DNA of 64,000 nucleotides from Firmicutes bacterium M10-2 (GCA_000403415.2 KE159692.1:213122-277121), one strand, 5' to 3'; positions 35,945 to 44,604 are shown, numbered from the stretch's first letter. The notes: generated by a model not told the origin, from the sequence alone. Numbers and translations are program-made.

Positions 35945-37010
35945 GAGCCTTCCTTTCTCTCAGTTTTCTTTCAAACATTGTTTTATCTTGCGCATAGGCA
36001 AGCGCAATTTCTTTGGTAATCTTTCCTTCTTTGACAAGGGTTGCCAAGGCTCCATCCATTGTTTGCATTCCGCGATCCTGACTTGAAAACATTGCATTAT
36101 CGATTTGGTGAATCTTTCCTTCTCGAATCAAATTGGCGATTGCCGGTGTCACGACCATAATCTCAAATACCGGAATCAATGAACCGTCCTCAGCCGAAAG
36201 CAGCTGCTGACTCACTACGGCCCTAAGCACCATAGACAACTGTACCCGTATTTGCGCTTGTTGATTGGCCGGAAACATATCGATAATTCGATCAATCGTT
36301 TTAGCTGCTCCTAAAGTGTGCAATGTCGACAGCAGCAATTGTCCCGTTTCAGCTGCGGTCAGAGCCGTCTTGATCGTATCGAAATCCCGCATTTCTCCTA
36401 ATAAGATCGTATTCGGCGTCTGCCGAAGAGCAGCTCGCAAAGCAGTCGCATAGTCGTGTGTATCTAAATGGATCTCTCTTTGGGAAATAAGACATTTTTT
36501 ATGTGAATGCACAAATTCAATCGGATCTTCCAACGTAATAATGTGGCCGTTCTTTGTTTGGTTGATTCGATCGATCATGCAAGCTAAAGTTGTTGATTTT
36601 CCGGATCCTGCAGGTCCTGTAACCAGAATCATTCCGTTTTTCATATCGGCAAGATTGATCACGTTGTCCGGAATATTCATTTTCGCAGCATCCGGCAAGC
36701 CGAAAGGAACCATACGAATCACTGCCGCATAAGAATTTCGTTGTTTATATGCATTGCACCGAAAACGTCCGATTTGCGGATAAGAAAACGAAAAATCATC
36801 ATCCCCATTTTGCATGAGCGGCTCCATAGAACGTTGGCAATGCGTATAAATTTGTTTTAAAAGCTCAAAGCTTTGTTCGGGCATGACTTTTTCCTGTCCA
36901 ATTGATTCCAATTTCCCTTTGATCTTTATTTTGATCACAGCTCCCGGAACGATAAAAAGATCGGATCCGTTTTTTTCCATACTTTCTTTTAAGATTTGTT
37001 CGATCTGCAT
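35934..37010 (-). CDS. pilT: PilT-type retraction ATPase
   Basis: 358-residue hexameric AAA-like ATPase. Walker A GPAGSGKSTT at 132-141, Asp box LEDPIE, Walker B ILLGEMRD, His box STLHTLGA. The C-terminal IANLIREGKIHQ is a variant of the AIRNLIRE motif that marks PilT against PilB. No PilB-like extension ATPase is present in the operon or window, which is unusual. Start at 37010 follows GGAGAAT and comes five bases after the preceding gene's stop; a start seven codons upstream would lie inside that gene. Confidence 0.93.
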   Translation of the reverse strand: MQIEQILKESMEKNGSDLFIVPGAVIKIKIKGKLESIGQEKVMPEQSFELLKQIYTHCQRSMEPLMQNGDDDFSFSYPQIGRFRCNAYKQRNSYAAVIRMVPFGLPDAAKMNIPDNVINLADMKNGMILVTGPAGSGKSTTLACMIDRINQTKNGHIITLEDPIEFVHSHKKCLISQREIHLDTHDYATALRAALRQTPNTILLGEMRDFDTIKTALTAAETGQLLLSTLHTLGAAKTIDRIIDMFPANQQAQIRVQLSMVLRAVVSQQLLSAEDGSLIPVFEIMVVTPAIANLIREGKIHQIDNAMFSSQDRGMQTMDGALATLVKEGKITKEIALAYAQDKTMFERKLRERKAHGI

Positions 37011-37015
37011 TGTTG

Positions 37016-37378
37016 CTATTCTCCATTCCAAAGTTCAAGACCGGATTGTTCTTGCCAGTCTTGTTGGTTCAATACATAAGTATCGACAATTTCGTATTGA
37101 TTGTTTACGACTTTTGTCTTGATAATTAAGTATTGTTCGTGTTCGATTTCTTTTGAAAAAATTTGTTCTTCTTTTATTGTATTTTCCTCGTTTAAAGCAG
37201 CAATCTGTTCATGAAGCGAACCTAAAACCGCATAATACTTTTGAACATATCGGATTGACCGTTCGCTCATTTTATGCTGAGAAATTGCCTGATAATACCC
37301 TAGCAGCGAAAAACAAGCCATCGCAAGCACAAAAACGATCAGCACAAAAGACGCAGTCCCGACCCCGTTTCGTTTCAT
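37016..37378 (-). CDS. Small pilus-operon membrane protein
   Basis: 120-residue protein with an N-terminal membrane helix (TASFVLIVFVLAMACFSLLGYY), a coiled helical stretch and a beta-rich tail, the layout of PilX/ComGG-like minor components. The helix lacks Glu at position 5 of a mature pilin, so it is probably not a classical type III-signal substrate. It overlaps the next gene upstream by four bases (ATGA). Function inferred from position in the operon; no family assigned. Confidence 0.75.
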   Translation of the reverse strand: MKRNGVGTASFVLIVFVLAMACFSLLGYYQAISQHKMSERSIRYVQKYYAVLGSLHEQIAALNEENTIKEEQIFSKEIEHEQYLIIKTKVVNNQYEIVDTYVLNQQDWQEQSGLELWNGE

Positions 37379-37743
37379 TGTGCTTCCTCCTTCAATTGGC
37401 TTGTTTTCAAATCGATCAATACGTGTGAATCTTCAACTAACTTCAACTGAATGCAGTAAAGATTGTCTTGTTCTTTTTTTTTGATTATAATTTTATATTT
37501 TCCGTTTTGAACTTGTTCCATATTTTCGTTGACGCTCCAACTTCCTTCCTTGATTTGATCCGGATCGAGAAGCCATTGATCCATTTGACTTTCAAGCATC
37601 ATCTGTCCGTTTGCCAGTGCGACATTTTCTTTGGATAAAAGATACGTACTTGCAAAAAGTTTTAAAAGGACCACGGAAGAAAGAGTAAAGATCAAAATCA
37701 CAAGAGTCAATTCGATTAAAGCCGGATTGTGTCTACGAGTCAT
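37375..37743 (-). CDS. Degenerate pseudopilin-like protein
   Basis: 122-residue protein with an N-terminal hydrophobic helix of prepilin type: PALIELTLVILIFTLSSVVLL, where IEL matches the FTLIEL signature with Glu5. The residue expected at -1 is Asn instead of Gly, and Phe1 is Pro, so cleavage by a standard prepilin peptidase is doubtful; no such peptidase gene is in the window. A beta-rich C-terminal domain follows (GKYKIIIKKKEQDNLYCIQL). Translationally coupled to both neighbours by four-base overlaps. Confidence 0.75.
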   Translation of the reverse strand: MTRRHNPALIELTLVILIFTLSSVVLLKLFASTYLLSKENVALANGQMMLESQMDQWLLDPDQIKEGSWSVNENMEQVQNGKYKIIIKKKEQDNLYCIQLKLVEDSHVLIDLKTSQLKEEAQ

Positions 37744-38177
37744 GAATGAACCTCCTTGACTTTTGTGCGAATCGTATTTGTGTAGTTCAGCTCAATCACA
37801 AGGTCTTGCTCTTGCTGACTGATATTCCATTGATCAATCGCAACAATCCGCTCTCCGAAATCAAAATTCGGGGTCGTATCTTGAGGGAAATACAACTCGC
37901 AAAGCTCTCCGTCTTTTTCATAGATCACAGTAGAAAGATTCCCTGCTTTCAGGATCAGCTGATTGTTTTGAGCGTATACTTCATCAAAATGAGATCTCAG
38001 TTTGTTCTGAATATAAGTGAAAGCGGTCTGACGATCGTGAACCTTATTGCTTTCGGTCACGATATTTTCATACACTTTTGCCCCGATGAGTACCAGAAAC
38101 AAAGAGCAGACCGCAAAGACAGCATACACCGAAAACAAACTGAAAGATGTAAATTCGCTATGTTTTGATTTATTCAT
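37740..38177 (-). CDS. DUF4860 pilus-operon protein
   Basis: 145-residue protein matching DUF4860: an N-terminal membrane segment (SVYAVFAVCSLFLVLIGAKVYENIV), a helical part (RQTAFTYIQNKLRSHF) and a beta-rich extracytoplasmic domain with LSTVIYEKDGELCELYFP. The family is found in Bacillota pilus-type operons and its role is unknown. It overlaps both neighbours by four bases (ATGA), so the stoichiometry of the four small proteins is probably set by coupling. Confidence 0.78.
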   Translation of the reverse strand: MNKSKHSEFTSFSLFSVYAVFAVCSLFLVLIGAKVYENIVTESNKVHDRQTAFTYIQNKLRSHFDEVYAQNNQLILKAGNLSTVIYEKDGELCELYFPQDTTPNFDFGERIVAIDQWNISQQEQDLVIELNYTNTIRTKVKEVHS

Positions 38178-38482
38178 GAGCTCTTCCTTTCGATGATCTT
38201 GATGCGCGGACGAATGTTGTCGGCAAACACTTCATAAACGATCAAAAACTGATCTTTGTCATAAGTGAAAGTATGCTCTTCCTCGATCGCTTGTAAACTT
38301 TGAGGATATTTTCCGGTATCGGCATACGTATTCGTCACGATTTGTTCAAGCGTATTTGCGATTGTTTCTCCCGATTGTCTTGCGGTAGTGTTTTCAATGT
38401 ATTCGATCGCCGAAAGCATCATGACGCTAATCGCGAAAAAACTGATCAAGACCTTAGGAATCTTTTGCTTCTTTTTTTTCAT
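38174..38482 (-). CDS. Small pilin-like membrane protein
   Basis: 102-residue protein: a short basic N-terminus, one membrane helix (VLISFFAISVMMLSAIEYI), a helix that continues with ANTLEQIVTNTYADTGKYP, and a small beta part. The segment GKYPQSLQAIEEE recalls the YPxSLxxL stretch of major pseudopilins such as GspG, but there is no cleavable FTLIEL signature. Likely part of the pilus fibre or platform. It lies 12 bases after pilC. Confidence 0.7.
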   Translation of the reverse strand: MKKKKQKIPKVLISFFAISVMMLSAIEYIENTTARQSGETIANTLEQIVTNTYADTGKYPQSLQAIEEEHTFTYDKDQFLIVYEVFADNIRPRIKIIERKSS

Positions 38483-38494
38483 AAAAAGATTCTC

Positions 38495-39541
38495 CTATGT
38501 CATCGAAATCAAGATTCCGGCAAGCGGAAGCATGATTGCTAAAAGAATACCGCCGACAATCAAGGTCAGAAAGGCGACCAAGACCGGTTCAATCAAAGAT
38601 ACAAGATGATCAATCTCATTTTGAGATTGTTCGGAATAGATTTGGGCAATCTGTTCCATGGCTTGATCGATTTGTCCGGTTTCTTCGGCAATCGCAATCA
38701 TTTTTTCATGAATCGGCTCATAAAAAGCAGCTTGATGCAATGCGTCCGAAAAGCGATTTTCTTCATCCATGATCTTTTTCGCAGTCAGAGCTTGTTTTCG
38801 TGAAGCTTCGTTTGGCATAAAATCCGCTGCCATAGCGATCGTTTCATTAACGGAATATCCGCTTTTTAAGGCCATAGATAAAATATCGGCGTATCGGCCG
38901 GCAGCCATAGAATGATAAATTTTATTGAGGAAAGGAAAGCATTTGCTAATTTGATGAAGTACTTGCTGTGTTTTTCCTTGATAACACAAGATCAAAACAA
39001 CAATGGCGACCACACTGATCGTAAAAGCCAAAGCCATCACGACATAACCGGTGATGATCCCTGCTTGCAAAATGGTCTGTGTCATCGAATCGAGGACAAT
39101 ACCTAAATGATCGAACACTTTCATGAAGATCGGAATCACTTTCAAAACAAGTACCGCAATTACGACACTCATCATCACAATCAGCGCAAGCGGATAGAGT
39201 ACAGCATTTTTTACATTTTCAATCAGCTGGGCTTCTTTTTTGTAGTAAACCGTCAATGAATCGAATACTTGTTCGAGATTTCCAGTCTGTTCGCCCATGC
39301 AGACCATTTCAACCATATAGTCGGGAAATACACCGGTGTTTTTCAACGCCATATAAAAAGGTTCTCCCTCAGAAAGGGATTCGTGTATCTCTTCGAACAA
39401 TTGGGCTTGCTCACTTCCTTCGTATGTATCCAAAAGAAGATCGATCCCATCGTATAAAAGAATTCCGGATCGCAGGATCATGACCCATTGCGAACAAAAA
39501 ACAGAGATTTCTTCCGGAGCGATTCGTTTTATTTTTTTCAT
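38495..39541 (-). CDS. pilC: PilC/GspF-type inner-membrane platform protein
   Basis: 348-residue type II secretion F-family protein. Two F domains are recognised by EISVFCSQWVMILRSGI and MVCMGEQTGNLEQVFDSL in the first repeat, and KSGYSVNETI and IAEETGQIDQAMEQIA in the second. Three membrane segments lie at about 115-140, 165-190 and 315-345. It is the rotor platform on which PilT/PilB work. GGAGG for this gene overlaps the stop codon of the transglutaminase gene, and the ATG follows eight bases later. Confidence 0.9.
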   Translation of the reverse strand: MKKIKRIAPEEISVFCSQWVMILRSGILLYDGIDLLLDTYEGSEQAQLFEEIHESLSEGEPFYMALKNTGVFPDYMVEMVCMGEQTGNLEQVFDSLTVYYKKEAQLIENVKNAVLYPLALIVMMSVVIAVLVLKVIPIFMKVFDHLGIVLDSMTQTILQAGIITGYVVMALAFTISVVAIVVLILCYQGKTQQVLHQISKCFPFLNKIYHSMAAGRYADILSMALKSGYSVNETIAMAADFMPNEASRKQALTAKKIMDEENRFSDALHQAAFYEPIHEKMIAIAEETGQIDQAMEQIAQIYSEQSQNEIDHLVSLIEPVLVAFLTLIVGGILLAIMLPLAGILISMT

Positions 39542-39543
39542 AA

Positions 39544-40407
39544 TCAATACCTCCTATCATCGACATAGTCGGATAATTTATTGGAATTTTCCGGGCCATA
39601 CGTTGCATCATACCAGTGCCATTCTTTATTGATATACACTTCGTTCCATGCATGATAGATCCCTTCGCTTGCAAGATTCCCCATCACAAGCCGTGAAGGA
39701 ATGTTCTGTGCGCGCAGCATTGCAGCCATGAGCGCTGCATAATCAAAGCAAATTCCTTTTTTTTCGTTCAATACTTCAGTGAGATTGGGAATATATCCGG
39801 ATTGAACGTTAGCTGCTTTTTGACTGTCATAACTCATATAATTGACGATATATTGGTATATGGCTTCCGCTTTTTCCGCCTCGCTTTCGATTCCTTGGCA
39901 GATATCGAAAGAAAGCAAAATCGCAGGGTACTCATGCGTATACCACACAAGTTGATTCGGAAAGGTAAATACTTCATTGGGTTCGCACTGCACGTCGAAT
40001 TGATCGGCAAATACCTGCGCATAGCTTGTCCCTTCGGTATTTTGGTAAATGGAAATTGAATATTCTCCGCTGCCCATCTGCAGCGGAAAGACAGTATATT
40101 GCTCATTCGAACTCAAATCATACGTATATTGCTGATCATCATGCATCAAACGAAGCTTTAACCGCTGGTCAAACGGATGCAATGTTTTAACCATGATGTA
40201 TCCATCTTGCGTATTGGAAAGATCAACCAGAAAAGAATCATTCCCGATGATTATGGTATTGAGTGGCTGCGGTTCCTTGATTTCGATTGGCCCTTGATAG
40301 ACTGATCCCGGTTCAATTTCCTCAAACACTTCATTGGCAGAACAGCCCTGAAAAAAAAGACAGATTCCCATCAATAAAACGAATATGCTGTGCATATTGA
40401 TTCTCAT
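39544..40407 (-). CDS. Transglutaminase-like lipoprotein
   Basis: 287-residue surface lipoprotein: signal peptide with Cys22 as lipid site (FFQGC, a loose lipobox), a beta-rich domain (about 40-140) and a C-terminal transglutaminase/protease-like domain. The triad is visible as Cys220 in KGICFDYAALM, His252 in YHAWNEVYI and Asp267 in HWYDATYG. It is the first gene of the pilus operon. The enzyme could cross-link, cleave or modify pilus or wall proteins; this is inferred from the operon only. Start preceded by GGGGGTGA. Confidence 0.87.
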   Translation of the reverse strand: MRINMHSIFVLLMGICLFFQGCSANEVFEEIEPGSVYQGPIEIKEPQPLNTIIIGNDSFLVDLSNTQDGYIMVKTLHPFDQRLKLRLMHDDQQYTYDLSSNEQYTVFPLQMGSGEYSISIYQNTEGTSYAQVFADQFDVQCEPNEVFTFPNQLVWYTHEYPAILLSFDICQGIESEAEKAEAIYQYIVNYMSYDSQKAANVQSGYIPNLTEVLNEKKGICFDYAALMAAMLRAQNIPSRLVMGNLASEGIYHAWNEVYINKEWHWYDATYGPENSNKLSDYVDDRRY

Positions 40408-40546
40408 CTGTCTTCACCCCCTTCTCAATAAACACGTATTTTTAACATTTTATCACATGAAATTTCCGAATTCAATTTTGCGGAGCAAATCCCTTGACAA
40501 GAATGAATGTTCGCGATTTAAATACAAATTTATCAAAAAAGGAAAA

Positions 40547-40575
40547 ATAAAAAAAGCATGAATTTCATCATGCTT
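40547..40575 (-). terminator. Terminator of the NlpC/P60 gene
   Basis: On the minus strand AAGCATGA pairs with TCATGCTT around six bases, followed by T7. The 5' arm begins at the stop codon. Confidence 0.8.
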
Positions 40576-41521
40576 AATGAGCAACGTGAACGAAACCAAC
40601 CAAAGGATTGGTGCATTCAACAGTTGAAATTACAGTCTGATTTCCAAGCCATCCGCCATGGACTGCCTGACCATTGCCGATATATAAAGCAACATGCCCA
40701 CTGTAAATAATAATATCTCCGGGAACCGGATTATCTGTAAAGCTTCCGAGCTGTGCGTATTCTGCAGGCCAGCCATGGAAATTGATTCCTACGGCTTTTA
40801 AAGCATTGGTCACAAGCATCGTGCAATCTTGAGACACGCCAACTTGAGCAATGGCCGCTTGGGCAATGCGATCGTAAAAATCGTCTTTTTCTACGACCAC
40901 TTCCATCGTATCTGTCGAAACGTTTCCGTTCGCATCTTTTGCTTCGATATTGACTGTGTAATTTCCGGCTTTGCTGAAGTCGATCGAATGGTCGAAAGAA
41001 ACCTCAACTTCTCCGCTGTTATCTTGTGCCGAAACAAAAGAGTTAAGATCAAGAACTTGATTTTCTGTTGTTTTGACTTGATCTTGCGCGGTGATGGTCG
41101 GGGCTTGTTCATCACGCACTTCGATCACTGCATTTTTGATCGATACGATTTCCTTGTTTGTTGACATCAAATCGTTCGAATTTTTCTTCAATTTGTCCAA
41201 ATCGCTTTTCATGGACATTTTCACGACTTGATAGCCTTCCTTATTCAAATCGATTCCTTGGACATCGATCAATCCGTCATCCATGACGTAACGGATCCCG
41301 TTGTCTGTATTTTTTATTTCATATTCATCTAGGTTTTTATTAAATGCTTTTTCGATAATTGATGTTAAAGACTGTTCGTCTTTATAATCTGCTTGATAAT
41401 ACGACATACCAGCATTGACAATCGTAGGATTTGCTGTTTGCTCAGCCGCAAATGCAGGAACAAACGAGTTAAAGCCGAGTGCCATTGCAGCGGCAAAACC
41501 TAATTTTGATGTAAATTTCAT
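40574..41521 (-). CDS. Secreted NlpC/P60-family peptidase with Ig-like domain
   Basis: 315-residue exported protein. Signal peptide cleaved near AFA-AE (residue 25), an unassigned N-terminal domain, an HYR/Ig-like domain (about 120-225: KAGNYTVNIEAKDANGNVS), then an NlpC/P60-type domain (about 230-315) with Cys in SQDCTMLVTNAL and His in GHVALYIGNGQAVHGG. The likely substrate is peptidoglycan stem peptide. The GGAGG site before 41521 fixes the start; 29 upstream codons are not signal-like. Single-gene unit with a terminator. Wall turnover or separation of cells is the probable role. Confidence 0.88.
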   Translation of the reverse strand: MKFTSKLGFAAAMALGFNSFVPAFAAEQTANPTIVNAGMSYYQADYKDEQSLTSIIEKAFNKNLDEYEIKNTDNGIRYVMDDGLIDVQGIDLNKEGYQVVKMSMKSDLDKLKKNSNDLMSTNKEIVSIKNAVIEVRDEQAPTITAQDQVKTTENQVLDLNSFVSAQDNSGEVEVSFDHSIDFSKAGNYTVNIEAKDANGNVSTDTMEVVVEKDDFYDRIAQAAIAQVGVSQDCTMLVTNALKAVGINFHGWPAEYAQLGSFTDNPVPGDIIIYSGHVALYIGNGQAVHGGWLGNQTVISTVECTNPLVGFVHVAH

Positions 41522-41713
41522 AGTTAGATTTCCTCCTGTATTTTTGGTATGAATTCGGACCAACCGAACCATGACCACGACTTTACACAAGGAAATAAAA
41601 TTTATCAAGTAAATTTGTTGATTTTACACAAAATTTATGCATTGCTCAGTATATATTCTAAAATGCTTGTCTAATTTAAAAAATATTTGAAAAACGCTGT
41701 TAAAAAGTAAAAA

Positions 41714-43039
41714 TTATTTTTCTCTCTGCAAAATCAGCGCCCCATGCCCTTGGATCTCAATCTCTCCATAGATCTCATATACCGAATTATCGTGAAGAAG
41801 ATCGATCATTTTCCCGTCAAACGGAACTTGCAAACGGATCGGATCTTCATTGATATTGATGCACGTCCACACGCATTCCGTTTCGTTTTCTCTGGCGTAA
41901 ACACACGCCGTATTCGTCAATGCGACTTGTGCATAACCTCCGTCGATCAACGCCTGATGCGTATGGTGGATCTCGATCAGCTTTTGAATATGATCGGTCA
42001 ATTCATTTCGGCACAGCGTTTCGATTTCCGGACGCAGTTCGGTATCGTTCCAATTTTTCTTGCCCTCAATTCCCCATTCCGAGCCATAATATAAACATGG
42101 AATGCCCGGCATTGTAAAGAGCATCGTGTAGATCAGAGGAAGATCAATTTTTTCATCAAGAATAGACGCAATGCGTTCCACATCGTGGTTATCCACAAAA
42201 TTAAACAAGTGCTTTCCACGATACAAGCACCATTGTTCATTTCCGAATTGACGATTGAACGAATACAGGATCTCAAAAAAATTTCGGGTATTGAAACTCG
42301 AATAAAGTCCCTTATAGCATTCGTAATTTGTACAAGAATCCAACATTTCTTCATTGACCCATTGATTGTAGTCGCCATGCAGCGTTTCGCCCATCAGGAA
42401 AAAATCCGATCGGATACTTTTTGTATATTGATGAAGCTGCCTTAAAAATTTCGGACTCAAACAATACGCTACATCCAATCGGAGACCGTCGATCTCAAAT
42501 GTATCGATCCAGTACTTTACGACCGAAAATAAGTAATCGATCACCTCTTGATTATCTAAATTGAGTTTAACTAGATTGTCGTTTCCTTCCCAATCCTGAT
42601 AAGACAAGCCATCGTTGTATTGACTATTTCCGTTTAGATCGATCATAAACCAATGAAAATAAGGTGAGTTTTCCCTCTTTTCAACCACATCTAAAAAAGG
42701 AGCGAATTGCCGCCCGACATGATTGAACACTCCATCCAAAATCACTTTGATATTTTGTTCATGACACTTGTGAACAAACCGAGCCAGATCTTCATTGTCG
42801 CCAAGACGTGGATCAACCGTAAAATAATCGGTTGTATCGTATCCGTGCGATACACAATCAAACACAGGATTGAGCAAAATACAATCAACCCCAAGTTTTC
42901 CGAGATCATCGATCCAGCCATCCAGCTTTTCTAGGCGATGCACAAATTGATGATCGTTTTCAAATGGAGCTCCACAAGCCCCAAGCGGATAAATTTGATA
43001 AAAAACACTTGATTCAAACCACATTTTCTTTTTCCCCAT
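41714..43039 (-). CDS. GH13 alpha-amylase family glucosidase
   Basis: 441-residue cytoplasmic glycoside hydrolase, family 13, cyclomaltodextrinase/neopullulanase-like by its short form. Conserved regions: DGVFNHVG (I), GLRLDVA with the nucleophile Asp (II), GETLHGD with the acid/base Glu (III) and FVDNHDVER with the stabilising Asp (IV). It would cleave imported maltodextrins. No sugar transporter lies next to it. The start at 43039 is two bases from the previous stop; an ATG five codons in with GGGGA upstream is also possible. Confidence 0.9.
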   Translation of the reverse strand: MGKKKMWFESSVFYQIYPLGACGAPFENDHQFVHRLEKLDGWIDDLGKLGVDCILLNPVFDCVSHGYDTTDYFTVDPRLGDNEDLARFVHKCHEQNIKVILDGVFNHVGRQFAPFLDVVEKRENSPYFHWFMIDLNGNSQYNDGLSYQDWEGNDNLVKLNLDNQEVIDYLFSVVKYWIDTFEIDGLRLDVAYCLSPKFLRQLHQYTKSIRSDFFLMGETLHGDYNQWVNEEMLDSCTNYECYKGLYSSFNTRNFFEILYSFNRQFGNEQWCLYRGKHLFNFVDNHDVERIASILDEKIDLPLIYTMLFTMPGIPCLYYGSEWGIEGKKNWNDTELRPEIETLCRNELTDHIQKLIEIHHTHQALIDGGYAQVALTNTACVYARENETECVWTCININEDPIRLQVPFDGKMIDLLHDNSVYEIYGEIEIQGHGALILQREK

Positions 43040-43041
43040 TT

Positions 43042-43464
43042 CTACGACACGCCCATTTCATGTTTGATATATTTATACATGGAATAAGTTGTATCGATTG
43101 TCGGCTCATTGAAGATGATTTTCTGATTTTTTGAAGTGATCACGATATAATTCGAATGTGTCAAATATAAGTAAGCGTGACATTTTCCTATATTTTTAAA
43201 ATCCGCTTCTCCGTTATAGTAGTTTTCAAATTCGATCCCTGCTTGCTTTCCCACTTTCACAAGTTCATAATCTTTCAAAAATTCGATCGAATCAATCAAA
43301 GAGTATGGGATCTGATCATAGGTTAATCCATCAAACTCGATGAAATATTGCGTACATGCAATATTGGCCGGAGCCGTTTCGTGCGAATTAAGCGCATCCC
43401 CCATCATGAACAGCAGAAACGCAAACAAAAAAATATATATACTCATCCAACTTGCCTTATTCAT
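43042..43464 (-). CDS. Small membrane-anchored protein of unknown function
   Basis: 140-residue protein with one N-terminal membrane segment (SIYIFLFAFLLFMMGDAL) and a beta-rich extracytoplasmic domain (YFIEFDGLTYDQIPYSLIDSI, ending in a helix SMYKYIKHEMGVS). The pattern of strands followed by a C-terminal helix recalls bacterial PH-like domains, but I cannot assign a family. Its stop is two bases before GH13, so the pair is cotranscribed. No function is proposed. Confidence 0.65.
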   Translation of the reverse strand: MNKASWMSIYIFLFAFLLFMMGDALNSHETAPANIACTQYFIEFDGLTYDQIPYSLIDSIEFLKDYELVKVGKQAGIEFENYYNGEADFKNIGKCHAYLYLTHSNYIVITSKNQKIIFNEPTIDTTYSMYKYIKHEMGVS

Positions 43465-43504
43465 AAAAATATTTTCTCATATTTCTGACCAACAGTCATC
43501 CTTT

Positions 43505-43534
43505 AAAATAAAAAAGGATAGATTTCCTATCCTA
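43505..43534 (-). terminator. Terminator after ybaK
   Basis: AGGATAG and CTATCCT form a stem with a five-base loop, followed on the minus strand by a T-run. The stem starts at the ybaK stop codon and ends the gsl-ANTAR-ybaK unit. Confidence 0.75.
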
Positions 43535-44017
43535 GTTCGACCTGATCAGATCGCAAAATTCCACAGAAAGAAGCGATTCGAGGTTTTGAGCGTTTGTTTC
43601 AATCTGCATACCGATCTTTCCTGCACTGAAAAAGATCGTATCGTACAAAATTGCGTCTTCTTGGACAAATGTGCGAAACATTTTTTTCATGCCAATCGGA
43701 GAACAGCCTCCCCGAATGTACCCGGTGATCTTTGTCAGATCTTTGACATGGATCATTTCGGTATTTTTTACATGAGCAGCTTTAGCGCATTTTTTCAGAT
43801 CCAGCTCCTGATCTACAGGAATCATAAAAACGAGAAATTCTTTCGTATTCGCCTGTGTCACGAGAGTTTTGAATACGCGCTCTACCGGCTCTTTTAACAT
43901 TTGCGCCACATGCTCGCCATCCACCGGATCATTGGCTTTGTGTGCATATTCATGAACTTGATATGAAATTTCTTTTGAATCGAGCATGCGCATTGCGTTC
44001 GTTTTTTCGTGCTTCAT
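43532..44017 (-). CDS. ybaK: Cys-tRNA(Pro)/Cys-tRNA(Cys) deacylase YbaK
   Basis: 161-residue trans-editing protein of the ProRS INS-like family that hydrolyses mischarged Cys-tRNA(Pro). Family segments: TNAMRMLDSKEISYQVHEY at the N-terminus, VFKTLVTQANTKEFLVFMIP, the invariant Lys region and GYIRGGCSPIGMKK. It overlaps the ANTAR gene by four bases (ATGA), so it is cotranscribed with the nitrogen regulators although its role is unrelated. Confidence 0.92.
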   Translation of the reverse strand: MKHEKTNAMRMLDSKEISYQVHEYAHKANDPVDGEHVAQMLKEPVERVFKTLVTQANTKEFLVFMIPVDQELDLKKCAKAAHVKNTEMIHVKDLTKITGYIRGGCSPIGMKKMFRTFVQEDAILYDTIFFSAGKIGMQIETNAQNLESLLSVEFCDLIRSN

Positions 44018-44604
44018 ATTTTCGCCTTCTTTAATTCTAATTTTGTCAGCAGATGACTGGCCACTTGAATCTTTGTCATTCCGGAATCCATGGCGGTTTT
44101 CTCTATATATCGATGTGCTTTTGGTTCGCTCCAGTGAAAATAGTGCATTAACTCCATCTTGCAGCGATCAATCGTCTTGATATCCGATAGCTTCTTGTGA
44201 GCTTTTACTAATTTTTTTTCCAAATAAATTGTCTGGTCCAAAAATCGGTCGACCATTGAGATTACTTGCGTCATAGTCGATCTCGAAACCGGTACAGTAA
44301 AGACAAAGACTTTCGAATCGCGCATTTGATACATCACTTGATCATAAACAGCTGCCTTTACAAACAATATCATATATATATTGTAGAGTGCAGAGAGTTC
44401 GCGGACCAGCAATGGTGCAATTGCCTTTTGGATCCACACAAGGTCAAAACGATCTTTCCCTAACCGCTGTTTGACTTCGACCAAATTATCCGCAAAAACA
44501 CACGGCATATAAGAAGCTGCAGGAAACAGCTCTTTATATAATGAATCCTGCTTTTTTTCGGCCACAATCAATACTTTTTTTCTTTCCTGCATCGCAAAAC
44601 TCAC
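44014..44604 (-). CDS. ANTAR-domain antitermination regulator with degenerate receiver
   Basis: 196-residue protein. The C-terminal ANTAR domain (about 135-190) reads KLSDIKTIDRCKMELMHYFH, then SEPKAHRYIEKTAMDSGMTK, matching the RNA-binding three-helix consensus (DrxkxxLmxxxxxxexxAyrxixxxAmd). The N-terminal domain resembles a receiver (KVLIVAEK) but lacks the acidic pocket, and the acceptor position in FDLVWIQ is Gln, so control is probably not by phosphorylation. The gene begins with GTG overlapping the stop of the GS-like gene (GTGA); an ATG four codons in is possible. It likely acts on the glnN leader at 45878-45969. Clostridial NitR next to glnA is the known parallel. Confidence 0.88.
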   Translation of the reverse strand: MSFAMQERKKVLIVAEKKQDSLYKELFPAASYMPCVFADNLVEVKQRLGKDRFDLVWIQKAIAPLLVRELSALYNIYMILFVKAAVYDQVMYQMRDSKVFVFTVPVSRSTMTQVISMVDRFLDQTIYLEKKLVKAHKKLSDIKTIDRCKMELMHYFHWSEPKAHRYIEKTAMDSGMTKIQVASHLLTKLELKKAKI

